From Runella rosea (GTDB lineage: Bacteria > Bacteroidota > Bacteroidia > Cytophagales > Spirosomataceae): a stretch of 64,000 nt of DNA. This document shows, piece after piece, positions 9,421 through 18,700 of this stretch. The notes below the pieces were generated by a model. The model ran no database searches. It worked only from the letters and a program-made list of their open reading frames with translations, and was not told where the DNA came from. Position 1 is the stretch's first letter, and each line of letters opens with the position of its first letter. A program made the position numbers and the translations under genes. The stretch is taken from the NCBI RefSeq assembly GCF_003325355.1, contig NZ_CP030850.1, positions 1,612,001-1,676,000 on the forward strand. Direction: 5' to 3'.

Positions 9421-9951
9421 ATGAACGCTACAACCACCGAATTCACCATTCGCCCCGCTCAATGGTCGGATGCTCCCGCCCTGCGCGATTTGATGGAGAA
9501 GACCTTCGTTGATACCTACGCCAGCTACAACACGCCCGCAAACATGCAATTGTATACATCAACGCGGTTTGGGTTGGCCCAAGTTCAGCTCGAATTGCAG
9601 GACGAAAATGTACACTATTTGATTGTTGAAAAGCAAAGCGAGTTCATCGGTTTTGCCAAGCTTATTCAAAACCATTCGGCAGAAGGGTTAGAAAGTAAAA
9701 AAGCTGTCGAGATTGAACGAATTTACGTAGAGAAGACGTACCACGGCCAACAATTAGGCGCGCAGCTTATGCAAGCCTGCCTAGAATGGGCCAAAGAAAG
9801 CGCCGCAGAAGTGGTGTGGCTCGGCGTTTGGGAACACAACCCTAAAGCCATTCGGTTCTACGAAAAAATGGGTTTTGAACGCTTTGGGGCGCACACTTTT
9901 ACGCTCGGCACCGAAGTTCAGAATGATTTTTTGATGAAGCGCGAAATCTAA
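9421..9951 (+). CDS. GNAT family N-acetyltransferase
   Basis: Second GNAT of a tandem pair, 176 residues from the ATG at 9421; the longer open frame from 9244 only overlaps the previous gene. Motif A reads ERIYVEKTYHGQQLGAQLMQAC with the acetyl-CoA loop YHGQQLGAQL, and motif B reads NPKAIRFYEKMGFERFG. The N-terminus (FTIRPAQWSDAPALRDLM) is typical of RimI/PaiA-like members. It shares little beyond family motifs with its neighbour, so an old rather than recent duplication, if any. Substrate unknown. Confidence 0.9.
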   Translation: MNATTTEFTIRPAQWSDAPALRDLMEKTFVDTYASYNTPANMQLYTSTRFGLAQVQLELQDENVHYLIVEKQSEFIGFAKLIQNHSAEGLESKKAVEIERIYVEKTYHGQQLGAQLMQACLEWAKESAAEVVWLGVWEHNPKAIRFYEKMGFERFGAHTFTLGTEVQNDFLMKREI

Positions 9952-10003
9952 TAATTGGTTGTGGTGGGTTTTGAGAAACCTCCCACAACCAATTCTCCCA
10001 ATG

Positions 10004-10711
10004 TTACCCAATCGGAAATTCCGAATCAAAATAGCCCGCAAAACGCCACAATTCCTGAATTTCTTCGCGACGAACTGGGTAAGGTGCATACCGCTCGTTG
10101 AGCGACTTAAGCACCAGTACTCCTTTGTCTTCCAAGTAGTTAAATACTTTTTTGAGCACTACCCCTTCATCTTTGGTCACCACGAGGCAAATGGTACCGT
10201 TTTTGACGCCATCCCATTGGTCAATGTACTCTCCAAACACCACCGAGCCTTCGCGCAGGGGCGGCATAGAATCTCCTTCGTACGGAAATGCGCGGTACTT
10301 GCGGTCACGCGATAAAAAAGGGACCTGAAACGCCGGCAAGCGGTTGATGTAGTCAATATCGCCGTAGCCTTCGGCGTAGCCCCCCATGGCCCGAACAGGC
10401 ACAAACTCGATATTTTCGCGGTTTTGAGGGTCAACGGTTGTTACCAATACCCGAAGGTCGGCGTTCGTCGATAACGGGCGCGTATCATTACGTAAATCTT
10501 TGCGCAAAAACCCGTCGATAGGAATGGCGAAAAACGTAGCCAGACGAATTAAATCTTCAAAACTCGGCTCCGCTCTGCCCAATTCATACGCTGCCAAGGT
10601 AGATTTTTTTATCCCTAACTCATCGGCCAAGCGCTGTTGAGATACCTTTCCGTCCAGTTTACTCCGCAGATAAGAAAGATTTTGAGCAAAATTATTCACT
10701 TTTTCTTGCAT
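10004..10711 (-). CDS. XRE-S24 (LexA/cI-like) repressor
   Basis: A 235-residue regulator with an N-terminal XRE helix-turn-helix (VSQQRLADELGIKKSTLAAYELGRAEPS) and a C-terminal S24 peptidase-like domain containing GDSMPPLREGSVVFGEYID (Ser of the Ser-Lys dyad) and a later VVLKKVFNYL with the candidate Lys. This is the layout of self-cleaving SOS repressors. It is divergent from umuD-umuC, which it probably represses. I chose the ATG at 10711 (MQEKVNNFAQNL); the longer frame to 10744 would run through the putative operator. Confidence 0.85.
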   Translation of the reverse strand: MQEKVNNFAQNLSYLRSKLDGKVSQQRLADELGIKKSTLAAYELGRAEPSFEDLIRLATFFAIPIDGFLRKDLRNDTRPLSTNADLRVLVTTVDPQNRENIEFVPVRAMGGYAEGYGDIDYINRLPAFQVPFLSRDRKYRAFPYEGDSMPPLREGSVVFGEYIDQWDGVKNGTICLVVTKDEGVVLKKVFNYLEDKGVLVLKSLNERYAPYPVRREEIQELWRFAGYFDSEFPIG

Positions 10712-10720
10712 ATAATTTAC

Positions 10721-10732
10721 ATTACGAGTAAT
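10721..10732. promoter_or_regulatory. Inverted repeat, candidate operator of the XRE-S24 repressor
   Basis: ATTAC-GA-GTAAT is a perfect 5+5 palindrome starting 10 nt upstream of the repressor ATG. A related half-site, GTTACTC, precedes the umuD ATG at 10831. Placement in the divergent control region suggests autorepression and control of umuDC, but a 12-bp palindrome in AT-rich DNA is weak evidence alone. Confidence 0.4.
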
Positions 10733-10830
10733 ATTTGCAACCAAAATACATTTTTTTTAACCAAAAGACAAATAAAACAACCATTTATTCCTTTATATAC
10801 CAATACAGCATCCCTAACTGATTGTTACTC

Positions 10831-11244
10831 ATGAACTTTTATTTTCCTACCGTTTTCATCCCTTTGGTCAGCGCTACCGTTTCGGCTGGTTTTCCTTCCC
10901 CTGCCGATGATTACACCGAACTTTCTCTGGACCTCAACACCCACCTCATTGAGCGCCCCTACTCTACTTTCTGCATCCGCGTGCGCGGCAATTCGATGGA
11001 AGGAGCACGTGTATACGATGGCGACATTTTGCTCGTAGACCGCTCCATCAGCGCCCAAAACGGAAACATTATCATCGGGATTTTGGACGGCGAATTTACG
11101 GTCAAACGCTTACGTATAGAACAGGGACAAACTTTTTTATTACCTGAGCATCCTTCCTACGAGCCCGTTGCTATTACCGAGGCCAATGACTTTAAGGTTT
11201 GGGGCGTCGTTACGTACATCATCCATAAAACCCAAAAGCAATAG
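10831..11244 (+). CDS. umuD: UmuD-type S24 autoprotease, subunit of mutagenic polymerase V
   Basis: From the ATG at 10831 the protein has 137 residues. An Ala19-Gly20 bond in SAGFPSPADDY is the expected self-cleavage site, Ser55 (GNSMEG) the nucleophile and Lys92 (FTVKRL) the base. The spacing matches E. coli UmuD (24/25, 60, 97) with a constant offset of five. RecA-stimulated cleavage yields UmuD', which joins UmuC in translesion synthesis. The umuC start follows after one nucleotide, so expression is coupled. The first in-frame start codon is a TTG at 10822, three codons upstream; ATG is preferred. Confidence 0.93.
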   Translation: MNFYFPTVFIPLVSATVSAGFPSPADDYTELSLDLNTHLIERPYSTFCIRVRGNSMEGARVYDGDILLVDRSISAQNGNIIIGILDGEFTVKRLRIEQGQTFLLPEHPSYEPVAITEANDFKVWGVVTYIIHKTQKQ

Positions 11245-11245
11245 G

Positions 11246-12547
11246 ATGTACGCGCTTATCGATTGCAACAATTTTTACGCTTCCTGTGAGCGGGTTTTTC
11301 AGCCTAAACTGGAAAAAAAGCCCATCGTGGTTTTGTCTAACAATGACGGCTGCATTATTGCCCGTTCCGACGAGGCCAAGAAATTAAATATCCCAATGGG
11401 TGTGCCGCTTTACCAAATCGAATCATTGATTAAACAACACGAAGTCAAAGTCTTTTCCTCCAATTACGCACTTTATGGCGACCTTTCCAACCGCGTCATG
11501 CAAAGCCTTCATGCACTGGTACCTCAATTGGAGGTGTATTCTATTGACGAAGCCTTTTTGGATTTACGCCAAATGCCGTACCATGATTTATACGCGTTTG
11601 GTCAGGAGATTCGGCAAACGATTCAGCAATGGACGGGCATCCCCGTTTCGCTGGGGATTGCTCCCACAAAAACGCTGGCCAAAGCCGCCAACCGCTACGT
11701 TAAAGCGCACACAAAAGAAACCGGAGTCTTTGTTATTGAAGACAATTTCACGGCCGACATCGCCCTCGCCGCAACGCCCGTTGAGGATATTTGGGGGGTG
11801 GGCCGCCAGTACGCCCGTTTTTTGGCGGGTCACCAAATCCAGACCGCTTTTGACCTCGTTCAAATGCCCGATTCGTGGATTCAAAAGCACCTTAAAATTG
11901 TAGGTTTGCGCATGGTACGAGAATTAAGGGGCGAAATCTGTTACGGTTTAGCGCTTGAGCCACATCCCAAAAAAGGCATCTGCGTTTCGCGTTCCTTTTC
12001 AAATACCCTCACAGACTTATTCTTGATTCAGGAAGCCGTTGCGACCTTTGCCGCACGTTGCGGTGAGAAGCTGCGTAAGCAAAAAAGCTGCGCCAATTTG
12101 TTGCATTTGTTTTTGTTTACTAACCCGCACCGCGAAAACGACCCGCAGTATTTTGGCTCCAAAGTACTTCAGTTTCCCGCCGCCACGCACAGCGGTTTTG
12201 ACTTGGTGGGAATGGCCATGAGCGCCCTAAAACTCATTTTCAAAGAAGGATATCGGTACAAAAAAGCAGGTGTCATGGTCAGCGGGATTGTGCCCGAAAA
12301 CAACACCCAAACCGCACTTTTTGACATCAATGAACCCAAACGACTCAAAGATCACCGCGTTTTTCAAACGGTGGACGCCCTGAATCGCAAGTTGGGCCGC
12401 GATACTATACGCATTGCCACACAGGGGAAAAGTTGGGCCACTCACCAGACCCAACGTTCTCCCTGCTACACTACGCGTTGGGAGGATTTACTGGTCATAG
12501 ACGAACGAATTGATTTTCGGGGAAGATACATGCGAGGCCTATATTGA
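11246..12547 (+). CDS. umuC: UmuC, Y-family DNA polymerase V catalytic subunit
   Basis: Error-prone Y-family polymerase of 433 residues from the ATG at 11246; the longer frame from 11168 only overlaps umuD. Catalytic metal ligands are visible as Asp6 (ALIDCNNFYASCE) and Asp101-Glu102 (YSIDEAF), the same position as Asp101 in E. coli UmuC. The thumb HhH region (IWGVGRQYARFL) and the UmuC-specific C-terminal DUF4113-like tail (THQTQRSPCYTTRWEDL) are present. With UmuD and the divergent XRE-S24 repressor it forms a locally regulated SOS mutagenesis module. Confidence 0.96.
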   Translation: MYALIDCNNFYASCERVFQPKLEKKPIVVLSNNDGCIIARSDEAKKLNIPMGVPLYQIESLIKQHEVKVFSSNYALYGDLSNRVMQSLHALVPQLEVYSIDEAFLDLRQMPYHDLYAFGQEIRQTIQQWTGIPVSLGIAPTKTLAKAANRYVKAHTKETGVFVIEDNFTADIALAATPVEDIWGVGRQYARFLAGHQIQTAFDLVQMPDSWIQKHLKIVGLRMVRELRGEICYGLALEPHPKKGICVSRSFSNTLTDLFLIQEAVATFAARCGEKLRKQKSCANLLHLFLFTNPHRENDPQYFGSKVLQFPAATHSGFDLVGMAMSALKLIFKEGYRYKKAGVMVSGIVPENNTQTALFDINEPKRLKDHRVFQTVDALNRKLGRDTIRIATQGKSWATHQTQRSPCYTTRWEDLLVIDERIDFRGRYMRGLY

Positions 12548-12746
12548 ATCAATTGTGAACAATCAATATCCTGAATTTACCATCTCTCCCGCAAGTATTT
12601 TTCCTGAGTAAAAGAAGCTAATTTTATTTTAGACACAAACAACAAATATGACATTTAAGTATATTTTTTAGATATAAAAAACTACCTATCAACGACTTAA
12701 CCTATTTATTATACTAAAAAATAGTACATTTTATACCAAAAAAAAC

Positions 12747-12754
12747 TATCTTTG
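12747..12754 (+). promoter_or_regulatory. Bacteroidota -7 box of the NRPS-PKS operon
   Basis: TATCTTTG fits the TAnnTTTG -7 consensus and lies 31 nt before the start codon of the first synthase gene. Predicted transcription start is near 12760. The -33 region is AT-rich without a clear TTTG. The 238-nt gap after umuC and this box indicate that the biosynthetic operon starts independently of umuDC. Confidence 0.55.
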
Positions 12755-12785
12755 TCTACAGTCAAAGAGAAATTATAAGGTTAAA

Positions 12786-15700
12786 ATGACTTTGCCCGAT
12801 CAACCTTCCATTTACACCGTAATTGATTTTTTTTTAAAACAATTGACGATTTCTAAAGATGCAGTAGCAATACAGTATCAAAACCAACAACTTACCTATC
12901 GTGAGCTTGCAGAAAAAGTATTTACGCTCTCCTCTAAGATAGCCCGTATTTCAGAAAAAACCATTGTTGTAAGTGCATCCCGCTCCATCGACATGATTAT
13001 TCATGTGTTGGCAATACTGCACGCTCGCAAAGCATACCTACCGCTCGACGCGTCTTACCCGCTCGAACGCTTAAAACAAATCATAAAAGACGCCGACGTC
13101 CAAACTGGATTATACTCAACCGAAGAAGAAATCATTTTTAACCAGAAGCTTAACCTCGTCAATTTGTTAAGCCTTGAAGAAATCCCCACCCCCTCCTTCT
13201 CTTCGACAGTTACGTATGTTCTTTATACTTCTGGCTCCACGGGCGTTCCTAAAGGCGTCAGTATGGGCAATGAGGCTTTAATAAACCTTATCCAATGGCA
13301 AAAAAACAATAGCCGTTGTGGAGAAGGCACCAAAACGCTGCAATTTTCACCTTTGGGTTTTGATGTTTCGTTTCAGGAAATATTCGCCACCCTCAGCACG
13401 GGTGGCACCTTGGTTTTAATTGATGATGACCAGCGTTTAAACCCGATAGGTTTGCTGGAATTCATTGCGGAGCAACGTATCAACCGCATCTTTCTGCCGT
13501 TTGTGGCACTGCAATTATTGGCAGAAACTGCCGTGAACAACCAGCGTTTTCCGCCTTCGCTGCAAGAAGTGATGACGGCCGGTGAACAACTCAAAGTAAC
13601 ACCACAACTGCGCGCTTTTTTCTCGGCTCTGCCCAACTGCCAGCTGTTTAATCAATACGGTCCCACGGAATGCCACGTCGTAACCCAGCTCGCGCTCGAC
13701 GGCCCGCCAGATTCATGGCCAGAATTGCCTTCCATCGGAACACCCATCGACAATGTTTCCATCTTTATTCTTGACGAACAACTAAACCCCGTTGCCGACG
13801 GAATAGAAGGCGAATTGTGCATCGGCGGAGTTTGTGTTGCCGAAGGCTATTTGAACCAACCGACACTAACCGCCGAAAAATTTCAACAGTGGCAACCTCC
13901 TCAAGGTAGCACGCAACGGATATACCGAACGGGTGACGTGGCCCGCAAATTACCCGACGGCAACTTCGAATTTTTGGGCCGAAAAGATGACCAAGTCAAA
14001 ATACGGGGTTATCGCATCGAACTCGGCGAAATAGAAGCCGCGCTCACTAAACTACCCAATGTGACGCAGGCGGTAGTGACCGTCAACAAAGACATTCCGA
14101 GCCAAAACCGGCTAATTGCCTATCTCACATCCGACAAAGAGGAGCAGGAGTTGCAACTCCGAAACCAGCTTTCTGACCTCCTGCCAGATTACATGATTCC
14201 ATCAGGATTTGTCATTGTCAGTGAATTTAAGCGAACGCCCAACGGTAAGGTAGACCGAAAATCTCTTCCCAAACCCTCGCTCCAACGCCCCGCCTTACAA
14301 GTGCCTTACCGGAAGCCCACCACGCTGATTGAGCAGCAGACCGTTGCGCTTTGGGAGGAGCTTTTGCTGCTGGAACGCCTCGGTGCCGACGATTCGTTTT
14401 TTGAACTCGGCGGCAATTCATTGTTGGCCCAAAAAACCGTTGTTCTTTTGCAACAACGACACGGCTATCTGTTGCCCATCACCAAATTATACCAGTTTCC
14501 TACGCCGTCAGGTATTTCTATTTTTCTGGCCGGAGATGAAAAAAAATTTGAATTGCCTGCCGCTCCAATTTCCAATACCAAACAAAAAGACGTAGCCATA
14601 ATCGGGATGGCGTGCCGCTTTCCAGGCGCCGACACCATTGATGCATTTTGGAATATTTTGGTCAACGGCCAAGAAACCGTTCGTTTTTTTACGCAGCAAG
14701 AACTCGACAAAAACATCCCCGATACCCTCAAACGCGATCCATCATACGTACCCGTCCGGGGAATCATCGACGACATCAAAGAGTTTGATGCCGATTTTTT
14801 TGGAATCTCCCCCAGAATGGCCGAGGTAATGGACCCTCAGCAGCGTATTTTCCTCGAAATCGCCTATGAAGTCTTGGAAAACACTGGTTATCTTTTGAAC
14901 AATCGGAACCAATCCGTGGGGGTGTTTGCAGGCTGCGGCAACAATACGTACTATTTGAACAATGTGTTTCCCAACAAAAATACACTGGAAACCATCGGTC
15001 AATTCCAAGTCAATACAGTATCCGAAAAAGATTATATCGCCACCCGAACTGCCTATCAACTCAACCTGCAAGGCCCCGCCGTGGGCGTATTCTCGGCTTG
15101 CTCTACTTCGCTTTTGGCCGTGGCCGAAGCGACGGAAAGTATCCGAAACGGGAAATGCCGCGTTGCCATAGCAGGGGGAGCGAGCATCACCGCTCCCGTA
15201 GAAAGCGGGCATTTGTACCAAGAAGGGGCCATGTTTAGCCAAGATGGGCACACCCGAAGCTTCGACGCCAACGCCACTGGAACCGTTTTTAGCGACGGCG
15301 GGGGCGCGGTTTTGCTCAAATCGCTCGACGAAGCCGAACGCGACGGCGATTTTATTTACGCGGTCATTAAAGGAACGGGTGTTAACAACGACGGGGGCGA
15401 AAAGGGAAGTTTTACCGCTCCCAGCGCCCACGGGCAAGCCACTGCCATCGCGCTGGCCCTACGTGATGCCGCCGTCAATCCTGCTACCATCAGCTACATA
15501 GAAGCCCACGGAACCGCCACACCCATCGGCGACCCGATTGAAATAGAAGGACTTAAAATGGCATTTGGACCACAAGAGCATAACCATTTTTGCGCTATTG
15601 GCTCCGTAAAATCCAACATTGGGCACCTCACCCACGCGGCTGGCGTGGCAGGGTTAATCAAAACGGCTTTATCCATGCAACACGGGGTATTGCCCGCTTC

Positions 15701-18700
15701 CATCAACTACCAAACCCCAAACCCCGCCCTCCGACTAGACAAAAGCCCTTTTTACGTCAATGACCGATTGAAAGAATGGAAAGGCGAAAAAAGACGGGCC
15801 GGGATTAGTTCCTTTGGGGTAGGCGGCACCAACGTACACGTCGTGTTGGAAAGTTATCCTGCGCCAGTGCCCGTTTCACAACCTGCCGAGGGCGACTGGC
15901 AACTGATTACGTGGTCGGCGCACTCGGAGCAAAGCGCGACCGAATACGGGGTAAAACTGGCAGCTTACCTAACCAATCACCCAGCACTTTCGCTTGCTTC
16001 GGTAGGTGCCACCCTCCGGGCAACCCGTAAAGAATACCTTTTCAAACGGTTTGCGGTGGCCAAAGATGCCGCTGGTTTGCTTGTAGCAGTGCAAGCCCCC
16101 ACTCCGTCTACACGCGCCGCAGCGGTTACCGATTCGACTGAAGTAATGTTCGTTTTCCCTGGACAGGGCACGCACTATCCGTTCATGGGCAGGGAGTTAT
16201 ACCTCCGCTTTCCCGTATTTCGCGAAGCGTTAGAGGCTTGCCGCGCCATTTTAATAGCCCAAACGGGATGGGATATTTTAGACGTACTTTATCCTGAAAA
16301 AGAAAAACCCGAATCAGAAACCGTCGATAATACCCTGTACGCCCAACCTGCTTTGTTCTCGGTTTCGTACGCACTAGCTACGCTCTGGATGAGTCTGGGA
16401 ATCAAGCCTCAGGCGTTTATCGGCCATAGTTTGGGGGAATTTGTAGCGGCGCATTTAGCCGGTGTATTCAGTCTTGAAGATGCCTTAAAGCTAGTAGCTA
16501 CGCGGGCAACTATGGTAAGTGCACTTCCCAAAGGCGCAATGCTTGCCGTCAGAATTCCAGAAGACCGGGTGGCCAATTTGTTGGAAGAAGGCATCTCTCA
16601 CGCGTTGGTAAATTCTCCAAACAACCATGTGTTTTCTAGCACCCCCGAAAAAATAAGTCGCTTGACTGAAAAGGTGGCTACCCTTGGATTTGCCCACGCA
16701 CCCGTCAACACTACCCATGCGTTTCATTCTGCCGCGATGGACCCTGTGGTGACACCATTCCAACGTGTTGTTGCTTCCGTTACGCTAAACCCGCCGAGAA
16801 TCCCCATTATTTCGAGCGTTACGGGCACTTACTTAAAAGATAGTGAAGCAACTTCTTCGTCGTATTGGGCCAACCACCTACGCGCTACGGTGCGTTTTTC
16901 GGAAGCCATCGCTTTTGCCGCCCAAGAATCCAACCCTATCTTTTTGGAAACAGGGCCGGGAAGTGTGCTTTCTTCTTACATCAAACAGCAAAATAAGCGT
17001 TGGGTAGCGCTAGAAAGCATTACCTCGGCAAATCATGAAACCAAACAGCTTTTCCAAGCGTTGGGTAAACTGTGGCAATTGGGCCTAAAACCGAATTGGA
17101 ACGGGATAAACGAGACATCATTGCCCAAGATTCCCACTTTACCCACGTATGCATTCCAACGGAAAAGGCTCTGGCTGGACCCGATAATAACCGAACAACC
17201 CATAAATTCATTCGTTATCAATTCTTCTGAAATCACTCCCATTATCGACAATAACCCTCTGTCTGTGAACAGAAGCGCGCTATTATCCGAAAAAATAAGG
17301 CAAATTCTGGAAAATGCATTAGGGATTGAACTTGGCGACACCGATGAAAAACTCTCCTTTATTGACTTAGGAGTTGACTCTCTTTTGTTGACCCAATTGT
17401 CACTTACGCTCAAAAAAGAATTTTCCATTCCAGTCAGTTTTCGTCAATTAAGCGAAGAGTACGACAGCATACCGACGCTGGTGGGTTACCTCGACCAGCA
17501 GTTACCCCCCGAAAAATTTGCCCCCGCCCCAATTCACGTACCTGCGCCCGCTGCCGCTCGGCCAGTGCTCCCTCAGGTAGTGGCCAATACAGGTCCGTTG
17601 ACGGCGTTGGACCAAATTGCCCAACAATTACAGGTACTTACGCAACAGGTGCAATTGCTTCAAGGCAACGGAAGTACCCCACAAGCGGCTCCGCTACTCC
17701 CAACGACGACCCATCCTCCAGCCCTGACGCCCCTTAGCATCAGCCCCGACGAGGCCGCCGAGCTGAAAAAACCCTTTGGCGCAACGGCCCGGATTGAACG
17801 CCAAAAAACGACGCTGAACGAAACGCAAAAGAATTTTATCCGGGCGTTTGCCGCCGATTACAACCAAAAAACGGCCAAAAGCAAAGAGTATACGCAAAAA
17901 CACCGCGCCTCCATGGCAGACCCCCGGGTAGTAACTGGTTTTAAACCCGTCATCAAAGAAATTGTATATCCCATCGTGGTCAGCAGTTCCAAAGGAAGCA
18001 GGGTAAAAGACATTGACGGCAACGAATACATCGACGCGCTCAACGGTTTTGGTTCCAATATGCTTGGCTACCAACCCGAGTTCTTGACCCGGGCCATTAA
18101 GGAGCAAATGGACAAAGGCTACGAGATTGGCCCGCAGCACGAACTATCGGGGCCTGTGTGCGACCTCATTTGCGAATTTACGGGTTTTGACCGGGCGGCA
18201 CTTTGCAACACTGGCTCGGAAGCAGTACTGGGTGCAATGCGCATTGCCCGAACCGTAACGGGGCGTTCGTTAATCGTCGCTTTTACGGGTTCGTACCACG
18301 GCATCAACGACGAAGTGATTGTACGCGGAACCAAAAGCGGAAAAAATTTCCCAGCCGCCCCAGGCATCATGCCCGAAGCGGTACAGAATATGCTCATTCT
18401 CGACTACGGCACCGACGAAAGTCTACGGATCATCAGCGAGCGTGCCGACGAACTAGCGGCAGTGTTGGTAGAACCCGTCCAGAGCCGACGCCCAGAATTT
18501 CAACCCGTTGATTTCCTCAAACAAGTCCGACAGATAACCGCTAAGTCGGGAAGTGTCCTGATTTTTGATGAAGTAATTACGGGATTCAGAGCACATCCCG
18601 GTGGTGCACAGGCCCTTTTTGGTATCCAAGCCGACTTAGGCACCTACGGAAAAGTGATTGGCGGCGGCTTGCCGATTGGGGCCATTGCGGGCAAAAAAGC

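Noticed and set aside
11168-11245. 26-codon extension of UmuC
   Set aside because: The extension overlaps umuD; with the ATG at 11246 the catalytic residues fall at Asp6 and Asp101 as in E. coli.
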